From assembly GCA_023974075.1 (NCBI GenBank), contig CM043793.1, positions 9,976,788-10,040,787 on the forward strand: a stretch of DNA of 64,000 bases, read 5' to 3'. The notes below the pieces were generated by a model, which was not told the origin of the DNA, made no database searches, and saw only the letters and a program-made list of their open reading frames with translations. A program made the position numbers and the translations under genes. How positions within the stretch are numbered: position 1 is the stretch's first letter; each line of letters opens with the position of its first letter. Positions 1-13,300 of this stretch are shown here, piece by piece. This DNA comes from Chaenocephalus aceratus. Lineage: Eukaryota > Chordata > Actinopteri > Perciformes > Channichthyidae.

Positions 1-1547
1 ACTTTATCCACTCTGTTATTGTGTTTTAGCCAAGTCTTTTAAAGAAAATTCAAAAATTGTTCTGAAATTGTGCATCTCCTCAACAAAGTTAACACTCAGC
101 TACACTTTCTGTACTCCAGCACTGACAACGCCAGCACTTCCAGCAAAAGTCAAAAATAAAAAACAGACCATTTAAGAAAAAGGCAAGGAAGGTATTTTAT
201 TTCTTGTCAGGTTCTTTTCCATAATGTTGTCAGACAAAAAGAATCTGAGAAAAATAATCCTTGCACAGCCTGCATTGGCGGGGCAAAATTGCCCAGAGTT
301 TATGATTTAGCACCAAGTTCTGCAGCGTAATGCTCAATTCTGGACCAAAATCAAACATTGTTTCATTAGTCAGTTTAAAAGGGTCCAGTGGGTTACACCC
401 CCTTTCAGCTCTGACATAAGAAGTCATACAAACCAAAAGTGCTGGGAAAATATAAATAGACTCAAATTGTCACTGTACAGTACAAACAAAGATAAAGCTG
501 GAATCAACGCATAGCTTTTTATTTTTTAAGTTGCACTCTAAGTTGTATCTGTTTTGTATTTTCTTAAGATGGACGCCATTTGAGTCAGAAATTGTCTTTG
601 ACCATCTGCTTTTGGCTGCCCACCGTGTTTTCAAGATTATCTCCAATGATGTATGGTTGCATTGAGACGCAAGATGTAAACACACATGAACTGAAGTGAC
701 ATCTTCAGGAGGTATTCCATCAGAACAATTGGTCAAAACGCAGCAAAGAGGACGAGGACAGGAAACGAGGATCTGGACCATCCTTAACCCAGTTAAAGAT
801 AAAGCTTCAAAATCAACTCTTCATGCTACCAACAAAAGACATTTCCTGTTTGCGTGTCAGTCTCTCCACACACAACATAAAAAATAGGAACAGCAGGAGT
901 GGGATAAAGCCAAGAGAAGGGCACGTCACAGCGGAGCGCCTGTCATCCACCCAGCGAAGACGACATCACAGCAGTGCGCACATCACTGGGGTTGTGTGTC
1001 CGAGGCCATCTTGCAGATGTCTTTGTTGTGTCCTCTCTCTCCAGGCTGAGCTGGCCACTGTGTGTGTGTGTTTGATAGATACCAGGAGACACGGGGGGGC
1101 AGCCTGTGATATTTCAGCAGCTGTTTCCTTTATGCAGCTGCACCGTTGCAGACAGGACACTTCAAATCAAGCTCAGCGCTGCCACCACTGTGTGTGCGTG
1201 GCAGTCCAAAGGGATCTAGTGCCCGACGTTACAGCGAGATACAACAGAGAGTCGAGGGGCACCCTACATCTATCACTATAGATACTATCAGCTCAGAGGA
1301 AACACAGGTCTGCTGTGCAGGTCGTGTGGACGGGGAGGCACTAGCTGTGTTGACATAGATGCTTTCATATATCCAGAATAAAAGCGAATGCATTTCAAAA
1401 ATCTCAATAGGAGAATATTGGGGTTTTTTGCCATATATTTAATTCTATTTGCACACATTTCTTGTTTAACCGACAGCAGTAGTAAAGAAGTACAAGTGAT
1501 CACTTTTGTACACACACACAAATTGGAGAATGAAAATCCAAACAGTT

Positions 1548-1655
1548 GCCATATTCACAACTGAACCATGTTTAGTGCTAGTGGTGAATTGATACAGATT
1601 AAATAAATTGCTAGTTAAATATTCAAGTCTTCTGAGGCATTATACTCGCATAAAT
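1548..1655 (+). repeat. Dispersed ancient repeat, copy 1
   Basis: This block shares a run of similar words, in the same order, with about 7038-7152: a 'gccatattcacaa' block, 'gaaccatgtt', 'gatacagatta' and 'gtcttctgag'. The copies are in the same orientation about 5.5 kb apart and differ by indels. No TIRs or coding were seen. It may be an old duplication or an unclassified dispersed repeat. Confidence 0.6.
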
Positions 1656-4600
1656 TGTAATTTACACTGGGGACGCTGGGGTCATGTCCGCACTACTTTT
1701 TTCAAAAAGCATCATTTGTTTTGCACAATGGCCTGCACCGAGAAATGATAACACTTTTAAGAAGTGGGTTTATTACCAGATGGCCCAAAAAAAATCATGC
1801 ATGCACTATCAGTAACTTTAAACAGTTTCATGATACAGTTTCTTGTTATTTCCTGACCTTTGCAATGATCAACTCAGACGTCATACCGATTCCAGCATTA
1901 CATGCCTATAATTGTAAAGGTTGAGACCATTTCAATATCTTCTGACTCTATGTCCCACCACTTTTCAATTCTAAGTGACGCCTTGCAGAAGGGGTATACA
2001 AATGTAAATAATAAACTCAAAGGATTTCACATCTGTCCCTATTCTTTGTTCCTTTAAGCTTTTAGACATCTACATGATGATATTTGTTTATACATGACAG
2101 ATTGGGAGTAACAGGAGGAGCTTTTTAGGCGGCGGCGTTGCAGTTAATAACTGCCAATGTAACATGCTTCTACTCTTACTACCATCACATAGTGTAACCA
2201 GATGGTTCCAAATACTCACGTCCACCTTGTGGATTCTTATATGTGTACAAACCCTGAATCTGCATAAGAACGAACATTGGAGCAGGGGCCACATTTTAGC
2301 TTCTCTATGAAACATGAGAATCCGAGACTGCCAACAAAAAACACACAACATGATCCCAATGCCAACAGACAGGCTACAACTAGACAGCCATCTTTTATTC
2401 CCTCATTTATTTTTCATTAAAAGCCAAAACCACATTGCTGTCCCCGTGAAAAATACAGATTTCACCCTTGTCTAGATGGGGGAAAAGATCCAATGAGGCA
2501 GAAAGACACATCAACAGGGAGGAGAGGAGCGAGGGGAGAAAACACACAGTGTGTCCTTTGAGCCGGTTGTCACCCTGCTGGGCGGAGTTTGACATTCAGA
2601 CCATGCGACAAGGCTCAACCCAGGGTGGACGGCCCCCCCCTGCAATATTAACTCTCATTTGGAGAGCAGCTGTGGCTATGAGCATGAAACATTGAAGGAA
2701 ACAGCTGCCATGGATCCAGTGCCATCGCACCACCTCGCACACTGTCTATTAAAGCACCCTCCCCACTGTTCCCTTAAGCCTGCATGGAAAAACACACAAT
2801 CTGGCTCTTATTCCTCATGTAATTTCTGCGGTCTCTGGGCGACTCAGCCTGTCTGTGTGAGGCCTGAATGGCCTGGGAGATGTCACCAACATCTGGACGG
2901 GGGAAAGTGCTTTCAAAGCCTCTCTGTCTCGCCTTCTGGTAGTTTGTGTTGGTGCATTTGAATGGATTTAAGGAAATGACACAGAAGTCCTTATTTATGA
3001 CATGAATGAAAACTAAAGAGCATGGACAGTGATGTCTTGTGAAGATGCCCTGCTGCTAAGCTGACAGAAAACAAACAAAAATAAAGCAGTATTTTTTACA
3101 CACAGTTTAAGGATAAACTGATATTATTTTATCTACAAATCCCATAACAATACCAACACCAGACTTATAAATAGGTGTTGTGTTGAAAGTCACTGTGTTT
3201 ATTTATGTTGAATATTAATGTGTTTTTTTAAAGCCTATGAGTTGAATCCAGTAGCACATTGTTGCTGAGCATGCTCAGTGACATTTGCCTGATATGGAGC
3301 TTCTCTCCAGGTATCGAAAATGCAGTTTTCATGTTTCTTTTAAATAAACTACACTGGACAGGTTCAGTGTACTGATGAAATATATTGTCCGAAACAAGAG
3401 AATGGCTCTATTAAGTGTTTGTGAATGGCAACAGCAATGCAACACAGTGCTATTTACGGAGTTCTTTCAGTTAAATAAGGTATCATCACTCCTTGTGCAT
3501 GGCTCTAGTTTCAACAGACTTTGGAATTGTTGGCCGAAAGTAATAGCGTTTTTAATTACAAAATTGTAGCAAGGGAAATTAACGTATTTGATTTAATGCC
3601 CAGAGGACAAGGCGCTACTCAACCTCTTCTATCTATTTCAAGAACACTTCAAATATAGTGCATCATCTTTCAGAACTACTGATGCTGATGTAGAAATCAT
3701 TCTGGAAATGGGTTGAATATGTCACAGCAAATAATGTATAATTATAATATCAAAGGGATTGTTTTTCTAAAAGACACAATATATGAAGAATTTCGCACAC
3801 AGTAAAAAAAAAAGATTAACATTCATATATGTTCACCACAGTCAATCATCTGAAAACTCTACTGGAGGGATGGACAGCCTCTCTTAAACGGCAGCTGGAT
3901 TATTATGACTTCACACGATTTTCAGGAGAACTGTGTGATCACAATATCAAACCAAAATCCAATTTGAGCACAATTTGAGTAGCTACTGGCAGCTATGGGT
4001 GTCAGTTAGGTGGCAAAGAATGGCAGTTAACCGTCAGCCGTCGTAGATCTGATTAGTCAAAGTCAGAAACATCTGAAATACAGATACAGATCTGATAGAC
4101 AGATGCTTCATCCAATCACCTGCCATGTATTTATGGTGCAACAAACAATCTGGAGCGTATTGGTCTTGAATTGAGTATTGGTGTTTCTGAAGGCCAGAGC
4201 CTGATTCCTATCCTTTTCATATTCGTTATGAATGGAGACATCAGCATTTGTAGAAACAAATGTACTCATTTGTTCACTTTTTTCTTGAGTCTCTCACCTG
4301 TCTGTATGGTGATATTCAGTGCTGTAAACACTCATTCAGGTGCCTCCCACGCGTAACCAGTCATTATCCTATACCCCGCGGTGTTGTTGCTATCACCTCC
4401 CGCCTGCCTGTTCTTCCTGATTCGCTCTGAACGCTACAGCGACTTTACTTCCATTTTACAATCACGCGTTCATGCGATATGCTGTATCTTAAAAGACCCT
4501 CGCCTTGTAAAGGAGCTCCACAGGGACACAAGCTAATTTACTTTAGCTTCAGAAAGTGGTCGAGGGGGTGGGGAGCATTAAAGGTCGTCGGTGACTCCTA

Positions 4601-6284
4601 GTGACAGCCAGAGAGTAAGTGTGCAGGCGACTGAACCTGAAGCTCCACTGGGGCCCGGACCCCCTGGTGTTCTGCTAGTAGCTGTACATGCCCCTGTCGC
4701 CGGTGCAGTGTGTCAGTGACTGATTCAAAGGCAAATGGCTTTAAATAATTGATCGCCCAGGTCACAGTGGCTGTGGATTATAACCATGTCTACACTCTGT
4801 GATTTCCATTTGTGTGTTTCGTTGAAATGAGAAACAGCGTCTCTCAGATAAACATCATGCTCAACAAGAATATGAATAAAGAATTGTCCTGCAGATCTCA
4901 CGCTGCCACCGACAATGTAAATGAGTTCCCTGACTCTTCGCCAGCAATGTGGACAATTAAGCAGTTATTAATTATTCAAGAGTGGAAATAATTGATCAGC
5001 GAGCTTGAAGTGCCTGCGCATTGTAATAGCATGGGCAGTGCCACGTTCACGAGGGACAATTAGCAACAGGGGTAATTACACTTACATCCAATTTGTAATA
5101 ACATCGCCTCTTCATGCCCCATGTGTACGCTACTGTGGGCATGCAGATTTTTTCCCAGGTTAAAGAGCGCAACTTTGACATCCGCTTGGAATATTATCAG
5201 CTAATTTGATAGCTGACAATTGTATAGAAGGGTGCAGTAATGACGTATTTCTTAGGCCGACCCGGAAGTCAGCTCGCAAGACCTCCTTTGACAAAGAGCA
5301 ATTCGATTTCCCAATTCGATTTCGGTATATTACAGCATCATTGACGTTTTGTTCAGCAGCATCATCTCCAGATGTTAACAACACCTTGTGAATTTTGAAG
5401 TGTAATGCAATCGGTAGAAATGAAAAGCTAACGGTAGGCTATAAAAAAACGACATCACAGTCACAGCATCGAATCAACACCATTGTCTTAAGGCGGACTC
5501 GTGTCGGCGTGATGACATTTAGTTATTCATTTGGGTCACTTGTTTGCAAACGCTTTTTTTATGACACATAAAAACTTTGGACATTCGCAAGTGAAGTATT
5601 GACTGATTTCATTGATTTTAACCATGATCTGTTCTGTTCTGTTCTATTTCACAGCATTTACGGTGACATGTTGACAATGTGTGGGTCAGTGCAGTTTGCT
5701 CTGACTGAAGCATTATAATGGTAGCTATAACACCCGGTAAAGGCCATTGAATGAGCTGCTCAAAGCTTTTTTGCTCTTTTACTGTATAGGCCAGTTTACC
5801 AATCATGAGAAAAGAACCCTAATAATGTCATTGTGATTGTATCTAGCTTTAGCGTTAGGATTACAAATTGGTTGAAACTGGGAAAGAACTGTAAGAAAGA
5901 CAAGCTGGTGAGTGTTACAAACGGGGTTCTCACTACTGCCTGTTGTCTTGGTTTGACCCATCACATTTATATTACCATATTGACTGGTCACCTTGTTTAA
6001 ATGTGTCAGAAATGACCAATTAGTAGCTCATTTCCGCTTGCTCCATGGTCACATCGAATAATGAACTAAATCAGAAGAATCTCATCAAAATGTGTCACTG
6101 CTGAGAAGGCGACTGATTAAAATTGGAGGGAATCAGCAGGAAATCACTAAAGACTGAAATACAGCACTTGTACAAGTCCAGTGTTTAAATGTATGTTTTA
6201 GGTAATACTGTGTGTACATCTTCAATAGTGGTATCGAGCTCTTTAGAACTCCTCTTGGGATTTGAGATAATAATCTTGTTAATT

Positions 6285-6410
6285 TGTGAATGAATTACGC
6301 TTTAATTTTCCTGTTCAGGGATAATATTACTGATTATATTAAAAGCTCCAGTAGAAGGCCGGTCCCAGCCTTGCTGGTACAGCAAATGTAGCACAATAAT
6401 GATACATTAG
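6285..6410 (+). repeat. Local direct duplication, left copy
   Basis: About 125 bp resembling 6824-6943: both contain 'gtgaatgaatta', 'gttcagggata', 'aaaagctccag' and 'ggccggtccca', then 'cacaataatga'. The copies are about 540 bp apart and flank the TTAA MITE at 6444-6808. Confidence 0.75.
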
Positions 6411-6443
6411 GTCTGGTTTGTTTGTGATCATCTGAGATGTCAT

Positions 6444-6808
6444 TTAAAGAGGCCTTGATATGCTTTTTGGATTCCCCCTGAAACGCCTCCATTGGACTCC
6501 TTTCTTTACTTCCACTGTGACATCACTACGTAACACTTGTGCTTCAATTGGCTATCACCCCAACACATTTTACGTGATAGGCTCAGGGGCGGGACATCTC
6601 TTAGCGGTTGACCAATCACAACAGAGCTGGCCAGCTAACCAATCAGAGCAGACTGAGCTCTGGTTTCAGACAGAGGGTGAAAAGAGGTGCTGCAGTACAG
6701 GCAGTAGGAGAAGAGAGCTTTTTGAACATTAAAGCATGGAGACATGTCACAGGAGAGGCACAAAATACAAATGTGAACCTGAAAATGAGAATAACATGGT
6801 CCCTTTAA
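6444..6808 (+). mobile_element. TTAA-flanked MITE, family A
   Basis: The element is bounded by TTAA on both sides (6444-6447 and 6805-6808). Its left edge, 'ttaaagaggcc', mirrors the right edge 'ggtccctttaa'. The body has two 'ccaatca' blocks and a 'gggctctggtttcag'-like word shared with copies near 27146, 29240 and 47625. The left arm is shorter than in the 47.6-kb copy, so it carries an internal deletion. TTAA targets are typical of piggyBac-type elements, so that assignment is an inference. It has no coding capacity. Confidence 0.7.
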
Positions 6809-6823
6809 GTAATACTTTTTTTG

Positions 6824-6943
6824 GTGAATGAATTATGCTTCCATAATCCCGTTCAGGGATAAAATCACTGATTGTATTAAAAGCTCCAGGAGTAGGCCGG
6901 TCCCACCCCTGCTTGTATAGTACATGCAGCACAATAATGACTC
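6824..6943 (+). repeat. Local direct duplication, right copy
   Basis: Right-hand partner of 6285-6410, starting just after the MITE's right TTAA. The divergence suggests an old tandem duplication. Either the MITE entered next to the junction or the duplicated unit once included it. Confidence 0.75.
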
Positions 6944-7037
6944 AAGCACTAAAAGTGTTGTTAGCTTGTAATTGTAACTTTGCAGGAGTACAAAGTGATC
7001 AGTTAACACAAACATTTAAGAACAAATCAAAACAATA

Positions 7038-7152
7038 GCCATATTCACAAATGAACCATGTTGAGTGCTCGTGCAGTATGGATACAGATTAAGCAAACAT
7101 CGATATGTATGTCAATCAACCATGAATCCTTTGAGTCTTCTGAGACATTATG
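7038..7152 (+). repeat. Dispersed ancient repeat, copy 2
   Basis: This is the partner of the block near 1548-1655, in the same orientation, and carries a 20-odd-base insertion relative to it. Neither copy is flanked by obvious target duplications. Confidence 0.6.
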
Positions 7153-8233
7153 CTTCACAAAATGAGAAAAATGCATGATGAGCGAAAATAAACTAGAGAA
7201 CTGGTTTACTAAAAGTAAACCACTTTAGTGTCACTGATACACACTCTTTCTCTCTCTACCCTTCTCTCTCGTTTCTCTCATGATTCATTTCCAATGTGCC
7301 CTTTGCAATTAAACCCGGGGCTTCCTCACTTAAGACAGACAGGCCAGGGGAGGCGGGTGTCAGCCGTGACTATCAGTCATGCATGGACGCTGTGCTGGGG
7401 CTCTGTGGATGTGATTTAAAAGAAGAAACAAAGCAGTGCACTGCAAACAACTGCTGGCTGCCACAAACACACACACACAGGACAGTCAATTATCGACACA
7501 ACACCCTTTTTCTTCGGTATTGCCTTTCAATCCCTTCCTTTTCACATGGCGTCCTGTCTCTCTTGTCTTTTCCAGTTCCCCCTCCCCTCTCTCTCTGCTA
7601 TCTCTCATTGACGTTTCAGCACATTAATTGACTCATTATTCCGATTCGTACTCAGAGAGGGGGAAGGGGCCGTTGATTAACGAAGGCAGATGCCCAGTCT
7701 CTGTAGACCAGCCCTGGATCACTGTTGTTTGTCCCAAACGTTTACATGACTTATTAGAACAGCGAGAGACTCTGTGCTGGAAGGAAAACGAACATACAAA
7801 TATTGTGACAATGAAATGATGGAAAGGATTTATTAACCAATTGGTTTGGGTGTAGATTATTCGTTTAGTAATATATCATTAACGCTTTGGTTCTAAACTC
7901 TCAATTATGAGGAATTTGTATGTTTCTATTGTTTAGCAGTGTACATTTAATATGTATGCTTTTTGACTGAATATAAAAAAGCTATTTAAGACTCTGAGCT
8001 CTTGGAACGTATTTTTTATTTTATGATTGATGAAAATTACCATTTTCTGCATCACAGTGGTGTTAGTTCTGTTTGCCTTTATCCCTCAGCCTTTTCATAT
8101 ATTTACATCATGTAGATCACTTGGTCACCTGTTTTGTTTATTTGGTTTTAATCAGAGACTGTGTTTTAACACAATTGGGTGATCTTAGCGTGAATATACT
8201 GCAGCAATCTGTGTCCAATAAACATCTGGCAGG

Positions 8234-8272
8234 TGTGTGTGTGTGTGTGTGTGTGTGTTTGTGTGCGTGCGT
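8234..8272. repeat. (GT)n microsatellite
   Basis: A short dinucleotide run, 'gtgtgt', that degenerates into 'gtgcgtgcgtg'. It gives rise to meaningless cysteine/valine frames. Confidence 0.9.
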
Positions 8273-9199
8273 GTTAGTGACTAAATGAAGCTGTTTAATT
8301 AGTCAAGATTCAAGGGTTTTATTGTCATAATGCACAGTAGCTACAGTGTAGTTATGGCAATGAATAATAAAATAGTGTTGCAAGTCGATGCTCTGTTGCA
8401 GGGCTTTGTGTGATGTTAAATTAACATGCTTGCCTGATTTGTAGCTTAAGAAGTTATTTAGAAACAGAATAATATTTATAATATATATGTTTTTTGAATA
8501 ACATCCACCCCATACCAATAACCCCTTTATTCTAGCCTTCTTTTTTTTTTAATAATGTTGTTATTTAGCCACCTCAGCCATTTTGGCAGCAGTTCGTAAG
8601 TTCCTCTGAAAGCTGGGTCCAGACCTCTGAATTGCAGCCCACACCAATATATCAATGATTGTGCTCAGCAGATCCAATTGGAGATTTGCATGCAAGATTA
8701 ATCAAGAATACATCATATCCCTGAATGAGAGACAGACACAGAACAATGGAAATAAACACATCTTAGAAATAAATGGTTAATTGTTTAGATGAAATAGACA
8801 CTGGTATACAGTAGCTTATTGGTAGTAGAAGGCAGACTTACAGAAAGAACTGTTAAATCAACATATTTCTTCCTTCAGTAATACAAACTTAATGTTAGCT
8901 GCTACCAACAACCGCTACCACACTTTGACATTGGCCAGAAAGATTTGCTACTGGCTTATTTGTCAGCAATCTAACCCTAACCCTAATCCTTACCCTTACC
9001 CTGCAGGAAAGAGGTTTAAATGAACACAATGTCAAATTAAAGATGGCACACTTGTGATTCTAAATAGATAATCAATCTAAATGAACCAGATAAACAATTA
9101 TCCCGGTATTTTTTATGTTCTACTGCACTGCTTACTTATAAAATGAAACACCTCAAAATTGATACATGGTAGCGACCAGAAGCATCTTATTGTTATAAG

Positions 9200-9223
9200 T
9201 AGTAGAAGTAGTAGTCATAGTAG

Positions 9224-9284
<61 letters not shown>

Positions 9285-9307
9285 GGTGGTGGTGGTAGTA
9301 GTAGTAT

Positions 9308-9358
<51 letters not shown>

Positions 9359-9362
9359 CGGC

Positions 9363-9436
<74 letters not shown>

Positions 9437-9458
9437 CAGCAGCAGTAGTAGTAGTATA
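9200..9458. repeat. (TAG)n trinucleotide microsatellite
   Basis: About 260 bp of 'tag/gta' repeats, interrupted by a 'ggt' run near 9274-9297 and by scattered 'agc' variants towards the right end. All six frames stay open in places and read as homopolymers (Ser, Val, Leu, Thr). These are artefacts of the repeat and not genes. Confidence 0.97.
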
Positions 9459-10352
9459 ACATTCATTTGACAATATGGCCTTAATTCGGTTCCCATATGC
9501 CAGTTGTTTTATATTTGATACTATGAAGCAGATCTTTAAAAAGAAAATTCAAATCATAGTTGTCATGGCATAAAAACCATTATCTGTTCATATTTAGAAA
9601 TCAAGACTCCATAATTTAACTCTGGTATAGCTAATCGAATTGTGACATTAAAATCAAAAGTCAAAATAGATCATGAGTTTATCAAATCCGCCCCCTCAAC
9701 CTCCACCCCCTCTTCATGTCTCTCCGATGTGATGCTAGCATTAGATTTTAAGGCCATATCTTAAACCCCATTGTTCAACAGCGACAGCTCAACATTTAGC
9801 CACCCTGACACTTCCAGTTAGCTACACGCCCAAAGTTTACCTGACACAGGGTGGCCTACTTATTGTCCCTCGCCCCTTTTCTTCTTCTACTGTATAACCA
9901 CACCCATCAGATCCACCACCAATCAGTCCCCTCCACCCTCCACCATGCTCATACATCCTATTTGAAAGAATTAGGAGGGAATCAATCATTTGCCAAGGCC
10001 TACATGTTGTTACAGACGGCCTTACTTCACAGCAAGGGCATCTATCTTCTATCTCCAAGCAGACAGGACAGGGTGGAGGGGCATTTGAGGGAGGGGGGAG
10101 ATATCATGTGTTGAGACCAGGAATTCAAAGTGACGCAGGTTGGAGCTCTGGTGGCCGTTAAGTTTCTCTGACAAACTGACTGAAACAACCCCAGGCTCTG
10201 TTTCCCTCTCCCTTCCTCTCGATCTGTCCGTCTCACTTCTTTGATATATCCTTCTCCCACCGCCACAGTGTTCTGTCATTTAATGGGACTGGAAGTCGAT
10301 GCCATTACTGTTATAGCAGCCAATGGGAGGCTCTGGGAACACACAGTGGAAT

Positions 10353-10384
<32 letters not shown>

Positions 10385-13300
10385 CCTCGATGTGTTCTTT
10401 AATTGTCTGAACGTTTGCGCAGGGATTTTTAGGTAAACACAACCTGCTGTACATGTGTGCTGTGTAAGCACCAATCAGTCTGGATCAGAGCTCCATGCTT
10501 TAAGGAAAAAGAGGGCGCAATTACAATGAAAGATTAAGCAGCAACATGAAAAGAAGGTGCATATGCTGTGGTGTACGAGCATCCTGAGGGTGATGAGTTT
10601 TAACAGAGACTGTCTTACCTGATCCACACAGAAAGCAGTCACAGTTTCTGTTAAAAGAAATGTCTGGCTGCAGAAATACAGGCTGGAGCTGGACATATCA
10701 AATTAGGTCATACAACATCCAGCACCAAAAAAAGCACCTTATGAGTTTGCTTGCGTTGAAGTTATTAACTTAAACTTTTTGCTATTTTTCCTCTTGCTTT
10801 TGTGCTTACATTAATATTTCAATCAGGAGAGACGTGATGTATGAGTACATGTTTATTATCGGGACACATGATATGCGGGAATAGTGATTGACGTATTACA
10901 ACAAGTAACTGTAATGATGTTTTGGCGATTAGGCCCCGGGTTTGCAGAATGATCATTCAGGAGGGAAAGAACCGCTCTGATGAACCCCCCCGGGGTCTAG
11001 ACACTGGTGGTGGTCATAGTAGTTCGGTCCGATCTGAAGGGAGAAGGTTTTAGCTTGGCCCTGTATTAGGAGACAGGAGGCGAAGGGGTGGAGGAGGGTT
11101 GTGCGTTGACACCTGAAATGACAACTGACAGGGAGGGGAGAGCAGATTTAAAGGGGTTAGCAGGTGCGATGACGCCCCTGATCACTTATTGAGATAACGT
11201 GTGACACCCGATGATATTGTCTTCCTGATTGAACTTACACTGAGCTACATTAGTTTGATAACAGCACTAGCATAGCCAGCTAACATCAGCTAGTTTTTAT
11301 GCTTCTTAAACTTACGTTACTTAACTTTTTAAGTGACAGGTAGTGTTATATCGAAATATGAAGGTTGTAAAGTTTATATCAGTGCTTTTGGTACCTATGG
11401 TATTGGTAATTGATACAATGGATGTATTAACAATAAGCAAGATAAGACAATACACTGCAATATAAAATACAGTGGCATGTAAACAGAATATTTGTATAAG
11501 AAACCGAAACATTTACAATACATTACTTTGGCTTGCTTTTCTTTTCTTTTTTTAGCATTTTAACAAAGATTTTAAGATTTTAAAAATGGATGTGAAGGGA
11601 TTTGACCTGGTGACCTAATTAAAGATTGCTGACAAATCACAATATGATTAACACACTTGAATAAGAACTCACACAACAGACATGACGCACTATAAAACCA
11701 ACGTAAACTTAAACTTGCTATAAGAATAAGTGAACACACTGTTAGCATAGCACCAGTTAAAATAATACTACAATTATAATGAAATGAATTAACATGAAAA
11801 TGTGTGCAGTCGCACCAGAGGGAGCTGAAAGTGCCTGTTAATCTGTGTTTGTAATGACGTCATTAGCTCTCAGCTGTTTAAATAGTTGATTAAGGCCTGT
11901 GCAGCTTGCACACCGACCCCTGACACCCACAACATCTGTTTTGTTTGTGTGGGCTGAAAATCAGTTGCTCTCACACTGCGCAATATGTGCCTTCATAGCA
12001 AGGTGACATTAGCTCTGAGAACAACATACCCACTCTGATTAGCTGAACAATGGAGCGACTGCAAAGGTCTGACTTTGTAATGCAGCGTTGCTCAGCCGCT
12101 GCTGCACTCTGACTCGAGAGATATTGTTTTGTGAAAAATACATGTTTGAATTGTGTTTATGCTTCTTAGGAGAAAAAATGTTTGGGTTAGGGCAATAAGC
12201 AAAAATCCTAGTTCCGTATTTTAAATAAGTCTATTTTAAAAGGTTGTTTGACACCGTCACTTATAGTTTTTTTCTCTTGTTTCTTTTTACTAATGGAGGC
12301 CAGATTAGTTGCCATGAGAAATGCTGAAACTTCAAAATTAAGACATTTGAAAGACTTCAGATTATACCAAGCATGGAGGCTATAACATCTGAGGGAAACA
12401 AACTGCTCAAACAAATAGTTCTAAAGGAAAAAGCAAAACTACAATTCAGAATATACAGCAGCATGAAGAGACCCAAATGAAAGTAATTTTAGGACATACA
12501 TTACATTTAGCTTTTGCTGCTATTTAGCTAGCATTAGCATATGCTAATGAGTTTGTTTGTTTTGGAGCATAATCTTCCACAGTCACCACCCCCCGCCCCT
12601 ATCCCCTTTGCTTTATCTAGGCTTGCAGATGGTGACCTGCTCTAATAATAGTCACCTAAATCGGACATTACTTTTTGACGCACACCTATATTGGTTGCTG
12701 CTCATTCTCTTTCTCTCTCTGTTTTTTTAAAATGTAACACTTTATATGTTGCCCGCTCTGGCTGTTTGAGGATCTTCCTCTCTTGTCCTACGCTCTGACG
12801 AACGAACAGCTCATGCAGAGTAGCCATGATGCTGATGTCGGGCATGAAATGAAACGCTCTCTTTATCAGCTTGGCATGTCAACAGAGAGTTGGGGGGGTT
12901 AGCGAGGGGAGGGAGAAGAGGGAGGGGAGAGACAGAGACATTCATTGAGTACAGAAGAGAGAGTACAGAGGGTAATCCAGAGAGAAAGAGAGAGATAAAC
13001 ACACATGATCAACTAGCCATGAGCCCGGTCAGAGGAGTCACTTGATAATGCATGTGCACACTATACTCTCTGTGCACACATGCATCCATATGGATGTCAA
13101 CACTGCAGCACACACACACACTCACACTGTTGCTTCAGCCTCATGTTGTGCAGACTGACATGAGGCTTGTCTATTCCCATATGGAGGGCCTGCCCCTGCC
13201 GTACAAATAAGAATATAAGAAGTTAATAAAATAATAGAATAATTTTTTCTAATAAATATCGCTAAATAGTCTAAACTATTACATTCAGAACCAGAATAAT

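Larger units (their letters stand above)
1..6443. other. Unique AT-rich DNA without a supported gene
   Basis: No exon, RNA gene or complete mobile element was recognised here. The open frames, the longest about 150 codons at 823-1281, show no recognisable domain and overlap frames on the other strand. About 1548-1655 is a diverged direct copy of about 7038-7152. The stretch 4930-5130 is dense in TAATTA-like words and free of repeats, so it could be regulatory DNA, but that is inference only. Confidence 0.5.
6944..9199. other. Mostly unique DNA, no gene seen
   Basis: Contains the dispersed repeat copy at 7038-7152, a short GT run near 8234-8272 and a brief 'ctaaccctaaccctaa' telomere-like stretch near 8970-9000. 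The segment 7295-7440 is repeat-free and moderately GC-rich. No exon or RNA gene can be supported. Confidence 0.5.

Noticed and set aside
823..1281. A 152-codon frame as a possible exon
   Set aside because: No domain or compositional sign of coding; overlapping frames exist on the other strand (966-1160).
9153..9496. Open frames of 60-106 codons on both strands across the TAG repeat
   Set aside because: They encode only homopolymers (Ser, Thr, Leu, Val) from a trinucleotide microsatellite and overlap in all frames.
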